From positions 62,001 through 126,000 of IMG/VR virus record IMGVR_UViG_3300024255_001563: DNA of 64,000 bases, one strand, 5' to 3'. The notes below the pieces were generated by a model. The model made no database searches. It was given only the letters and a program-made list of their open reading frames with translations, and was not told the DNA's origin. Positions 1 to 9,173 of this stretch are shown here, piece by piece. Position 1 is the first letter of the stretch. Every line of letters begins with the position of its first letter. The position numbers were made by a program, and so were the translations under genes. Source of the stretch: a virus.

Positions 1-885
1 GCCACCGCCGCCTCCGTACGCACCACCTCGTATATTATTTGAACTTTCGCCAGTTCCGCTCCATGGATTTTGTCCATAGTAGCCTCTCTCGCCACTGGAG
101 CCTCCTAATCCACCGCCACCTTGTGGCGAACCTGATGTTGACCATGGAGTATACTGACCGTTACCGTTAGGTCCTTGTCCGTATATACCAGTGCCGCCTC
201 CGGCGCCTGTACCGAATGTTGATGAGTAATTTCTGCCGCCAGCAGCTCCTCCAGAATATGGGTGCGGATATTCATTTACGTTGCCGCCACGTCCTGTGTA
301 GCCGCCTGCGCCGCCTCCGCCAGTCCAATCAGTTGAATTGCCGCCTCCGCCGCCGCCGTCGCCGTTATATCCTCCACCGCGTCCGTTATTTCTCGGGCCG
401 CCTGTTTGACCTTGTGCAGATCCGCCGCCATAGCCGCAAACAGTATTAGTACTTTGGAAATAGCTGTTGCCGCCATTTTGACCATTGCCGCCGCCGTAGC
501 CAACAACAACTGTATAACTTCCGCCTGGTGTTACAGGTATAGTATTTTTCCAACCTAAACCTGCGCCAGCGCCGCCTGGGTTAGCCCAACTATTCTGGCC
601 TCCGCCGCCGCCGCCGATAGCAAGCACGTTTACTTCGTAAACTTGTGAAGGTGCAACCCATGTATACGAACCTGGGTTCGTATAGTTTTGTTGTCCTGGT
701 GGAATGGGTGGATTTGTCAGCGGTAGCGGTAGCCATTCACTGCCGTCATAACCTTCAAAATTGCCATCGCTTGTATTCCATCTCATCATGCCGGCGCTTG
801 CTCCGCCTGGGCGTTGACCTGTTGTACCAGAAGCAACTTTTAAATATCCGGTGTCATTTATTGTCGTATTCTTTAAACTAGCCAT
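1..885 (-). CDS. Glycine-rich tail fibre or adhesin protein (3' end beyond window)
   Basis: Open frame of 295 codons with no stop before the window edge, so the C-terminus is missing. ATG at 885 follows AGGAAG, and the gene starts one base after the stop of the upstream S74 fibre gene, so the two are probably translated together. Residues ~10-55 carry the fibre module GQRPGG...MMRWNT...FEGYDGSEW also seen in other fibre genes of this window. From residue ~85 the protein is dominated by Gly runs (GGGGGGG, GGGGAGG) with Asn, Tyr and Ser, and almost no charged residues. Glycine-rich domains of this kind occur at tips of phage fibres; T-even gp38 adhesins use packed polyglycine helices. The position directly after a fibre gene fits a tip adhesin, but that role is inferred. 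Confidence 0.8.
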   Translation of the reverse strand, partial: MASLKNTTINDTGYLKVASGTTGQRPGGASAGMMRWNTSDGNFEGYDGSEWLPLPLTNPPIPPGQQNYTNPGSYTWVAPSQVYEVNVLAIGGGGGGQNSWANPGGAGAGLGWKNTIPVTPGGSYTVVVGYGGGNGQNGGNSYFQSTNTVCGYGGGSAQGQTGGPRNNGRGGGYNGDGGGGGGNSTDWTGGGGAGGYTGRGGNVNEYPHPYSGGAAGGRNYSSTFGTGAGGGTGIYGQGPNGNGQYTPWSTSGSPQGGGGLGGSSGERGYYGQNPWSGTGESSNNIRGGAYGGGGG

Positions 886-886
886 A

Positions 887-1750
887 TTAATTTCTTCCTT
901 TTAATGTTTCAACTTCAGCAGTAAGTTCTTTTACTGCTTCGATAAGATATGCAGTCAATTTAGTATATGTAATCCCATCTGCGGTTTTATCATCGTTGTA
1001 TTTAACCACATTAGGAAGTATTTTAGCTACTTCTTCCGCAATCAAGCCAGGTTCTTCTGTTGCACTGCCGTCTAATCTATCGTATGTTACACCTACTAAT
1101 CTCTTAATTGAGTTTAGAGCGCCTTCGATAGGTCTTACATTTTCTTTATACGTTATACTTGATGTTTCAGTAATACTTGTAAATCGTCCTGAACTTGGAG
1201 TTGATGATCCAACTGTAGTACCGTCAATTGCTCCGCCATTGATATCAACACTAGAACTTAATAAATTACCGCTAAATCTTGTTGCACTAATTGTGCCGTT
1301 ACTTGGCGTAAAACTAAATTTACTATTACTGGTTGTAACTGCTGTAATAATTCCGCTTGTTGATGTAATTAAAGTTGGGTAATAAGTAGTTCCACTTGTT
1401 GTGTTATTACTTACTGATACGTTAGCAGCAGCCCAACTTAATGTTCCGCTACCGTTTGTTTTTAAAAAATATCCGTCAGTGACGCCGCTTGCAGGTAGTG
1501 TATAAGTTATATTCGAACCAACTGTTCCAGGTACAGCAAGTGCAACATAATTTGAACTATCTGAATCTGTTAGTCTTAGTTGACTGTTTGATTGTAACGA
1601 AACATGTGCATTAGATCGAACATCACCTGTACCATTTGGTTCGAAAATAATATCATCGTTTGGCTCGATGGTTTGTAGTCTATTATTTTGAGCCGTAAAT
1701 GTACCTAAAACCGGTCCACCTTGGATACTTGTACTAATTCTTCTTGGCAT
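887..1750 (-). CDS. Tail fibre protein with C-terminal S74 intramolecular chaperone domain
   Basis: 287 aa. The N-terminal half is a Ser/Thr/Gly-rich beta structure with one copy of the fibre repeat EPNGTGDV. From residue ~200 it matches the peptidase S74 (endosialidase-type chaperone) family: TYKENVRPIEG, a GLIAEEV motif, then a terminal helix LIEAVKELTAEVETLKG. In this family the domain trimerises the fibre, then cleaves itself off at a Ser; the SITYKENV segment is the usual cleavage neighbourhood. It sits 12 bases after a small beta protein and immediately before the glycine-rich gene, so it may form the shaft that displays that protein. ATG at 1750 follows AAGGAAAATA. Confidence 0.82.
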   Translation of the reverse strand: MPRRISTSIQGGPVLGTFTAQNNRLQTIEPNDDIIFEPNGTGDVRSNAHVSLQSNSQLRLTDSDSSNYVALAVPGTVGSNITYTLPASGVTDGYFLKTNGSGTLSWAAANVSVSNNTTSGTTYYPTLITSTSGIITAVTTSNSKFSFTPSNGTISATRFSGNLLSSSVDINGGAIDGTTVGSSTPSSGRFTSITETSSITYKENVRPIEGALNSIKRLVGVTYDRLDGSATEEPGLIAEEVAKILPNVVKYNDDKTADGITYTKLTAYLIEAVKELTAEVETLKGRN

Positions 1751-1762
1751 ATTATTTTCCTT

Positions 1763-2083
1763 CTAAGCTGTTGATGTTTCGATTCCATACACCACAGCAT
1801 TGCACTCCGTACTGTTTGAAAAACATACAATTTTTTGTCCTGCTGATAGCACAAAACCTGTTCTTTCTAAAACACCATTACCGATTAGCTCTGTATCATA
1901 TTCGACCCATTCTGCTGTAGTTGGGCTGTCTGTATCTGCTAGTGCTATTCTAATGTTTCTTGCTTGTGAATTTCGGTTAGTAAAGTTTACCGACACTACA
2001 CTAAAATGATCTACCGGGACGGTGTATACAGTTGTATTAGTTGCTGCTGTTAGCGCATTTGCCCCTAGTTTTCCGTTTGCCAT
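1763..2083 (-). CDS. Small beta-rich virion protein (copy 1 of 4)
   Basis: 106 aa. The pattern is TVYTVPVDHFSVVSVNFTN near the N-terminus, a Gly/Thr-rich middle, then GFVLSAGQKIVCFS and an ending of alternating hydrophobic residues. The same plan recurs in the genes at 15120-15449, 24678-25067 and 25068-25427: an early VP or VA motif, a VxxTN or CN strand, a late hydrophobic-acidic strand and a short final beta strand. All four lie between large fibre genes. I infer a small all-beta virion component such as an adaptor or fibre-associated subunit. No catalytic motif is visible. Confidence 0.7.
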   Translation of the reverse strand: MANGKLGANALTAATNTTVYTVPVDHFSVVSVNFTNRNSQARNIRIALADTDSPTTAEWVEYDTELIGNGVLERTGFVLSAGQKIVCFSNSTECNAVVYGIETSTA

Positions 2084-2098
2084 AAATTATCCTCTCTA

Positions 2099-5000
2099 TT
2101 ATCTTAACATGTAATTATATGCGAGTGGTAATCCTAATACACCACCTTGGAAATTAACCCTTGCTTTAATATTTATCAATTCTCCTGACACTGTTGTAAT
2201 TGTGTTAGTAGCTATAAAAATATCGCCTGCTGTTACAGAGTTAACGTTAAGTGACGCACCACCGCCACCAATTTGTGCTTCAATATATGCTTTGATAGCA
2301 CGTTGAGTTGGAACAACATTATCACTATTCGCTGTAAAGAACGGATCTGTTGAAAACTCGCTCACTGCTGCTGAGTTACCACCTAGTGTAACCTCGCCCA
2401 GTGTTAGTTCTTGTAGACCTGCAATGTTAAATGCTTCTGCATTCAATGTTGCAATACCAGTTGCTTGTTCAACACTGAACAAGTCACCAACTCTAAAGTT
2501 ACCATCTTGGTCTGTAGCAGTAAAGAATACTCGTCCACCGTCTGCTGTAACTGTTTCATTGGCTGGCGCTGGACTATTAACTGGTACACCTGGATAATTA
2601 GTATCGACAAAATTGCCTGTACCTATATCTAGGAAGTCGTGTCCTGTAAGTCTAACTTGTGAGAATCTGATACGTATTGTAACTGGATCACCATGTGCAG
2701 GTGCATCCGGTATTTCCATATCTGGACTCAATTGTAGGAATGTTGTATAACTTCCATCATTGCTGCCTAAGAAACTAACAGTATTAACTAATTTAAATAT
2801 TGTATCTGGTAAACTATCAAATACTATGTTAGATCCCGGTACTGGTCTATTTGTTAGCTGTCTTACTGCAACAAACAATCCAGTTTGGAAGAAGTCTGCA
2901 TACCCATTACTTAAATCATCATTAACATCAGCATCAGCTGCTTCGAAGTTTGTTCCTCTTGCTTCAAATGATGGCTGAGCTAACGCACCCTTACCGACTC
3001 TTACTTCAAAAGTAGCGTCATTAATGTTTCCTGGGTCAGTTATTGTAATGGATGGTGCTGATGTGTAGTTACTGCCTGGTTCCCAAAGTTTTACTTCGAA
3101 AATTCTTTCACTAGCAACACTAACTCTACCTCTTGCTGTACAGCCTATACGGAAGTCATGTACAAGATTTGATGTGCCATCGCCTGCTACTATAAATTTA
3201 CCAGTTTGTCCAGGATTACCAAATGCTATTACACCTAACTGTGTACTACTTGCAAAAGTTGGTGTATATGTACTCCATGTTCTACCATTTTCTGAATAAT
3301 ATACTCTATTATTAGTACCTGCAGAAGTAGCAACAAATACACCATTACCATAAGTTATGCTGTCTATTGCTGCGGGCATTGCTATTGCTGTCCATGTTGC
3401 ACCATTGTCTGTACTTAATGCTGAGTTTCCTGAGCCGTCACAAACAATAACTTTATTCTTGCCAGCGATAATTTTATTCCAGGTACTACTACTCGGTAAT
3501 GTAGATGTTGTCCAGGTATCGCCATCGTCATTTGAATAAGCAAAGTTAGCAGTTCCACTATAACATGTAAAGAAGTGTCCCATTCCAAACGCAATTGTAT
3601 CAGGTCCTGATGTAACTGTTCCTCTACTTGACCATGTCTCACCACCGTCTACACTTGTATAAACTGCTGTATCATTATCACATAATCTCATAAAAATATT
3701 ATTACCGTATGCAACATGACTTGCACCTGTACCTGATGCCCAAGTACCGGTTGTCCAGGTTGTTCCGTTTTCACTATACGCATAATCCTGCGTATCGCCT
3801 ACAACAATGTATGATGGTTCATACAGTGTAGATCCGTCATCAATTGATCCTGATGCCATTTTTGCATTAGATACGCCACTGATTCCTGCTGGAAATGCTC
3901 CACTACTCCATGTAACACCGTCAATACTAAATTCATATAAATTTGTACTTTGAGCGCCTGCAATAAATATACCTTTTTGAGCTAGTCCTTCGTAGTCAAA
4001 CTCAACTACTTCGCCACTTGCTCCTACACTAGTTAGTGTAAGTGTAATATCATTTGCTGGAGTTGCTCCACCTACTGATGTACCAGCTATAGTTAATGTA
4101 TCAAGTCTAGAATATCCGCTACCGCCTGCATTTACTGTTACATAATATTTTGCACCTACTTTATCTATATCAAATGTTGCAAGTGTTCCGTCACCAGTTG
4201 TAGTTGATGCTATACCGATGTATTGTGCAGTAGTTGCATGATGTATTATCTGTCCCCAGTTTTTACTACTACTAAAGGCTCCTTGTGTAGCTGATTGTGG
4301 CGGAGCACTAAATGAAACATTTGGTTCAATTTGATAAGTTGAACTTGCGTTAGGCGCTGTAATATCTTTACCTTCTTGGAAGTTATCCCATCCTGCTGAA
4401 CCATCTGATTCTTTAAGAACTGTTGCTATTTTAGTACCTGCATTATAAGTATCAATAATACCGAAGTTTCCTACTCCAGCACCACCTGTGATAATAAGTT
4501 TCATACCAGGATATGCTGTACTTAAATTACCGTCTGTTTGTGCTAGTGTAAGTTGTGTTGTACTACCTGCTTGTGCAGTGTTTTGTGCAATAGTAAATCC
4601 ACTACCACCTGCTAAATCTTCTTCAGCATCTGATACTTGTGTAACACGTACATTAAATACTGCATCATCTCTAAAGTCTTTTGTATCTTCAAATGTAAGT
4701 ATTTCATTATCACCTGCACCAAAGATATTAAGTTCTGCTTCAGTATATTCATTACCAGCATGACTATACTCCATAACAATTAAGCCGTCACCGTCACAGA
4801 ACACATCACTAATTGTTGCATTATACTGGAACTTGTTATCTACAATTGCTGTTACTGGTGTTTCTTCTGCATCAACACCTTCTGCAACTGAGCCAAATGT
4901 ACCATATGAGTTATTGCCGTTTGTAGCACGTATTCTACCACCGCTTTCAGCTAGATAACCGATATGCGAGTAGTATGTGAATACAGACACAAGTTCTGCT

Positions 5001-8000
5001 CTACCGTTGTTAAGAATATGTGCGCCGATACCGTCACTAATAACCTGTGTAAAGTCATTACTAACAATCGAGTCATTACCACCGTCGTGTAACGCACCGT
5101 CAATCTTTTGTCCAGTCGCTGCATAACCAAATGTTGTACAGTTTTGTATATATGGAGAACGTGCAGTAATCCAAACTGCTTCATGCTTTGGTCCCCAACC
5201 TGGGTCAAGCGATCCATATGCTCCTGCTGTAACTCTTCTTGTACCATATTCGTTTAGTGGTCCTAAGTCACCTTGTAGACCATCTAATGTCATTAATCGT
5301 AAACCTGTGCCATTACGTAAGTAGAAGAAATCTTCTTCTTGACAACCTATGATTGAATTAGCATAATAACGAGCTGCCAACTTTGTTTTATAGTTATTTG
5401 GCATTACAACTCTAATGTCATTTGTATAGTCTCTAACAAAGTTTACAGGATATAATAGATCATCTTTAACAGCATCTAAGTAGGCATTAACATCTCTTGA
5501 ACATGTTGCTTGACTATATGTGTAATCTGCTTCTACTTTAAAACTACCTGCATTTGTTGATATTGTAGTTAATGATCCATTTAAAGAATCGCTTATTGTA
5601 AATGTTGTACTAGAAATTATATTTGCAACATAATATGTTGTGTTTTCAAGTAGTCCTGAATTGCCAACTGCTAACTCTGAGTCTTCAAGATTTATAAATT
5701 CTAAAGGCATACCTGGTGACAACCACGATGTATCAGCAACAGTTAGTGTATTGCCTACTGAGCTAGTTTCAGTAATTGTATCACTAAAATAATCAGCTAT
5801 AAAAGCATGTACTTCTGCCTTAATAAAATCTTTATTAAGTTCAATTTGTCTTACTGCAAAGTGACTGTTAGGATCAGCTGTAACTTTATTACTACCTTGA
5901 TTTACTGTAGCACTAAAGATCATATCGTTTGCATACTGATATGCAAAGTCAATTGCTGCGTCAGCTGACGCTTCTGATGCATTAGCTTTTACTAGTTCTG
6001 CTGCATAAAGATTTGCTGCTAGAGTTGCTTCTGCTTGATCACCGTATACTTTAGCTGATGCAGTTCTCTTGTAAGAAATGCCAGCAATTATCGAAGCCAT
6101 ATTTGAACCAAGTGCTGCGTCATATGCTGCTGCATATGCAATAAGTTGAATGTCTCTTTCGCATTTTGTTTGATTATATGTTAAGTTAGGGAAGTTTGTT
6201 GTAATAAATGTAATTACATTTGATTTAACTGTTGTTAAATTTCCTGCATTAATAATAGCTGCATGATCTGCTTGTAATCCTGCACTTGCTCCAGTAATAT
6301 CAGGATAATTAATTGTAGGTATTGTACCGGTATCAATAATTCCTGTTACAACATCCATCAATGTTTCAATACTAGTACCTGCTGCTACACTGCCGCCGAC
6401 TCCAGTATTCTGAATTGTTGCTGATTGTTCTGTAGGACTAACTGAAATACTTCTAGATATCGGAACAAGTATATCTTTGAGATAACCATATGCTGCAAGT
6501 GTTGCAGTTTTTTCTTCTGAATCTATTTGTAAAGCGCCGCCGGTACCTGAATAATATGCAGATCCTGCTGTAACACTTTGCCAATCACCACCGTATGTTA
6601 AATCGTATGTTAATGCATCAAGAATATAACCAACATCTTGTTTACATTTTGTTTTACTATATTTTACAGCTGGATAGTTATTTGTAATGTATGCTAATAC
6701 TTCTGCATTAATAAAATCTTTATTAGCTTTAATAAGATCTCTTGCATATCCGTATTCTGAATCAAACCCAGATGGAAGAGGTAAAACAGCTTCTATCTTA
6801 GTACCTAATCTAAAGTCTATATCTTTTTTGATTGTTCGAACTGCTTGAGTTGCCCCAGTACCTTGTACATCAATACCAAATGGATACTCTCTACTTTGTG
6901 CAGTAGTGTTACCTGTAGTAGGAGTAACAGCAATACCTTGTACAACATCACTTATAACATCTTCTATTCTTTGAATTGCACGGAAACTGTATTTGCTATC
7001 AAATATAGGTGTTAAAGTTGTATTTGATGCTTTTCTAGGTTGTACATTTGTCGAACGTAGTTCGTCACCGATAATGCAGCATTCTGCAGGAACTATAATA
7101 GGTAGCATTTCGTAGTATCTACCTGTAGACACTTTAACAAGTGTATTTCTAATTAATCTTGCTGGTAAGTTATCTGCATTACCTGCTGTAATTGCATCTG
7201 TAACTATACCAACTAAGTTTGTAATATCAAGAAGTACAGGTTCTGCAACAAGTGTTTCGTCAATAAATTGTTCAACAACTGCTGTTGAATTATCACCATT
7301 TGCAACTTGATAATTTACATCAGGTGCAGTATTTTGTAGTACTCTTTGTATTACTTCTAATCCATAATTTATTGATGCTACTGTTTCGGCTTCTTGTCCT
7401 AAAGTATAAAATTCAGGAGCATTATTAACATATTCTAATGCAACTTTTCTACTTTCAACATTACCACCGTGTGTTAGATCCCAAACCACTGCATCAACAA
7501 TGTAACCCATATCTCTTTCACATTTTGATTCAGCATATGTAAATCCATCAAATATTTCACCGGTGCCTGCATTTGCAATCTGCCAGTCTGTCCATTCTAC
7601 TATTTCTCTTTGAATAAAATATTTGTTTAATTCTAAAAGTCTTCTTGCATCAGGATTTTTTGCTCCTTTTTCAATTTGCTCACATGCAAATTTAATGCTT
7701 CTAAATGGTTTATCTAAAGTACGTCCGTGTAATGGAGTAGGACCATCAGTACCATGTTCAGCTACGTAATAAACATCGTCTGCAACACCATAATATGTCC
7801 ATTCAGGAAGATTGGATTCAGATACTCTTAGTAACTGTCCTTCTTTACCTATCGGTAGTCTAGTAGGGCCTGAACCTGAATAATATACTAAATCGCCATC
7901 AGTGTTAAGAACACTTGTTTCTGTACCGATAGCTAGCACGTTCCAGTATGCTCCGCCTGTATCTTGATCTGGACGTGAATTTTCTGCGCCGCCACCAGGC

Positions 8001-9124
8001 TGAATTGCAGTTTCTGTTGAGTAGTCGTCGCCTTCAGAAATATGTCCGTTTATACAAACATATGAGTTATTTCCGTAACGAACAACATCACCTAATACAT
8101 ATTCTCTATCGTCTAACCATATACCTGTCCATTTTAAGCCAGTGGCAAGTTGTGACCAGTAATCTGTATCAGTAGGATCGTTTCCTGAACCTTTTTGTTT
8201 TGCAACATAAAGATATCCGCCTCTTGAAACTGTTTCGCCTGCATCGTATTCAACAGCTGAAGAATCATCATTGTATTCACCTAAGAATTTTATACCTTGT
8301 GTAAACAATGACCAGTTTGTACCGTCATCTGTTTGAGGATCAGTGTTTTCATTAACAGTATTTGCAATATATTGATTGCCACCGCTTCGTACAACATCAC
8401 CTTGCTGATAAATTTTTTCAGGGATCCAAATGTCTTCAAATTGAAATCCTTGTACAAAACTAGTCCAGTTAGCAGCATCAGCACCAAAACTATCTGTTGA
8501 AGTATGAGCAGTAGAACATATATATAAACTTGCGCCGTAATTTACAACATCGTTTAATTTATATCTAGTAGGACTTGACCATGCATTTTTATATTCTATA
8601 CCTGCATTAAAGGTATCCCAGTTTGCGCTATTAGCTTCTAATCCGCTATCGGCAGTTGCAGCAGATGTATGAAGTGCGTTACAAACATAAGTAACACCGC
8701 CATATTTAACTAAGTCGTTTACTCTATATCTAGTTGATGTAGTCCATTCACCTTTCCAGTCTAGACCTTCGGCATATACTGACCAGTTTGATAAATCATC
8801 TTCTAATCCGTCGTTTGCAGTTTCAGCAGATGTATGAACTGTATTACAAATATAAAGCCTTGCTCCATATTTTACAATGTCATCATATACATAATATGTA
8901 TTTGTTGCCCACTCACCTTTATATGTTTGCCCATCACTAACTAAATTCCATTTAGATGGTACTACATCTAAATCTATAAAAAAGTCATTAGCTGATGAGT
9001 GCCCAATTGTACAAATATACATTTTGCCGCCGTAGGCCACAACGTCATCTTTGTAATATACTGTAGTAGTTGCCCAGTCATTTTTCCAAACAAATCTGAT
9101 TCTACCTAACTTAAATTCTGCCAT
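2099..9124 (-). CDS. Giant tail-fibre-like protein with CBM-like repeats, beta-helix and Asp-box propeller
   Basis: 2341 aa. Residues ~1-410 hold about seven repeats of roughly 50-60 aa with the pattern W-x(5-8)-Y-x(2-3)-D-V-V-x-Y-G-x-x-Y-x-C, resembling carbohydrate-binding modules of family 5/12. A first beta-helix motif lies near residue 670 (STGRYYEMLPIIVP, GDELRST), with more helix near 1270-1400 (ARSPYIQ, GQKIDGALHDGG, AELVSVFTYY). Residues ~1725-1990 contain about six Asp-box-like repeats (YSENGTTW, TSVDGGETW, STDNGATW, YSENGRTW), the signature of a BNR or sialidase-type beta-propeller. The C-terminus has NFRVGDLFSVEQATG and NVVPTQRAIKAY, shared with the 1829-aa neighbour. It is probably a receptor-binding or baseplate-attached fibre. 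A late promoter box lies 20 bases upstream of the ATG. Confidence 0.85.
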   Translation of the reverse strand: MAEFKLGRIRFVWKNDWATTTVYYKDDVVAYGGKMYICTIGHSSANDFFIDLDVVPSKWNLVSDGQTYKGEWATNTYYVYDDIVKYGARLYICNTVHTSAETANDGLEDDLSNWSVYAEGLDWKGEWTTSTRYRVNDLVKYGGVTYVCNALHTSAATADSGLEANSANWDTFNAGIEYKNAWSSPTRYKLNDVVNYGASLYICSTAHTSTDSFGADAANWTSFVQGFQFEDIWIPEKIYQQGDVVRSGGNQYIANTVNENTDPQTDDGTNWSLFTQGIKFLGEYNDDSSAVEYDAGETVSRGGYLYVAKQKGSGNDPTDTDYWSQLATGLKWTGIWLDDREYVLGDVVRYGNNSYVCINGHISEGDDYSTETAIQPGGGAENSRPDQDTGGAYWNVLAIGTETSVLNTDGDLVYYSGSGPTRLPIGKEGQLLRVSESNLPEWTYYGVADDVYYVAEHGTDGPTPLHGRTLDKPFRSIKFACEQIEKGAKNPDARRLLELNKYFIQREIVEWTDWQIANAGTGEIFDGFTYAESKCERDMGYIVDAVVWDLTHGGNVESRKVALEYVNNAPEFYTLGQEAETVASINYGLEVIQRVLQNTAPDVNYQVANGDNSTAVVEQFIDETLVAEPVLLDITNLVGIVTDAITAGNADNLPARLIRNTLVKVSTGRYYEMLPIIVPAECCIIGDELRSTNVQPRKASNTTLTPIFDSKYSFRAIQRIEDVISDVVQGIAVTPTTGNTTAQSREYPFGIDVQGTGATQAVRTIKKDIDFRLGTKIEAVLPLPSGFDSEYGYARDLIKANKDFINAEVLAYITNNYPAVKYSKTKCKQDVGYILDALTYDLTYGGDWQSVTAGSAYYSGTGGALQIDSEEKTATLAAYGYLKDILVPISRSISVSPTEQSATIQNTGVGGSVAAGTSIETLMDVVTGIIDTGTIPTINYPDITGASAGLQADHAAIINAGNLTTVKSNVITFITTNFPNLTYNQTKCERDIQLIAYAAAYDAALGSNMASIIAGISYKRTASAKVYGDQAEATLAANLYAAELVKANASEASADAAIDFAYQYANDMIFSATVNQGSNKVTADPNSHFAVRQIELNKDFIKAEVHAFIADYFSDTITETSSVGNTLTVADTSWLSPGMPLEFINLEDSELAVGNSGLLENTTYYVANIISSTTFTISDSLNGSLTTISTNAGSFKVEADYTYSQATCSRDVNAYLDAVKDDLLYPVNFVRDYTNDIRVVMPNNYKTKLAARYYANSIIGCQEEDFFYLRNGTGLRLMTLDGLQGDLGPLNEYGTRRVTAGAYGSLDPGWGPKHEAVWITARSPYIQNCTTFGYAATGQKIDGALHDGGNDSIVSNDFTQVISDGIGAHILNNGRAELVSVFTYYSHIGYLAESGGRIRATNGNNSYGTFGSVAEGVDAEETPVTAIVDNKFQYNATISDVFCDGDGLIVMEYSHAGNEYTEAELNIFGAGDNEILTFEDTKDFRDDAVFNVRVTQVSDAEEDLAGGSGFTIAQNTAQAGSTTQLTLAQTDGNLSTAYPGMKLIITGGAGVGNFGIIDTYNAGTKIATVLKESDGSAGWDNFQEGKDITAPNASSTYQIEPNVSFSAPPQSATQGAFSSSKNWGQIIHHATTAQYIGIASTTTGDGTLATFDIDKVGAKYYVTVNAGGSGYSRLDTLTIAGTSVGGATPANDITLTLTSVGASGEVVEFDYEGLAQKGIFIAGAQSTNLYEFSIDGVTWSSGAFPAGISGVSNAKMASGSIDDGSTLYEPSYIVVGDTQDYAYSENGTTWTTGTWASGTGASHVAYGNNIFMRLCDNDTAVYTSVDGGETWSSRGTVTSGPDTIAFGMGHFFTCYSGTANFAYSNDDGDTWTTSTLPSSSTWNKIIAGKNKVIVCDGSGNSALSTDNGATWTAIAMPAAIDSITYGNGVFVATSAGTNNRVYYSENGRTWSTYTPTFASSTQLGVIAFGNPGQTGKFIVAGDGTSNLVHDFRIGCTARGRVSVASERIFEVKLWEPGSNYTSAPSITITDPGNINDATFEVRVGKGALAQPSFEARGTNFEAADADVNDDLSNGYADFFQTGLFVAVRQLTNRPVPGSNIVFDSLPDTIFKLVNTVSFLGSNDGSYTTFLQLSPDMEIPDAPAHGDPVTIRIRFSQVRLTGHDFLDIGTGNFVDTNYPGVPVNSPAPANETVTADGGRVFFTATDQDGNFRVGDLFSVEQATGIATLNAEAFNIAGLQELTLGEVTLGGNSAAVSEFSTDPFFTANSDNVVPTQRAIKAYIEAQIGGGGASLNVNSVTAGDIFIATNTITTVSGELINIKARVNFQGGVLGLPLAYNYMLR

Positions 9125-9143
9125 TTATCTTACTCCGTTGTAA

Positions 9144-9151
9144 TATTTATC
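9144..9151 (-). promoter_or_regulatory. Late promoter box GATAAATA
   Basis: Reads GATAAATA on the minus strand, 20 bases before the ATG of the 2341-aa fibre gene and inside the short gap after the 1829-aa gene. It fits the T4-type late box used by gp55-bearing polymerase. A short leader carrying a GGAG site would result. Confidence 0.65.
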
Positions 9152-9173
9152 TTTTCTTTCATAATGCTTAATA

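Noticed and set aside
1-885. Collagen-like fibre
   Set aside because: The glycines are not in a regular G-x-y register; they form irregular runs, so a glycine-rich adhesin domain fits better.
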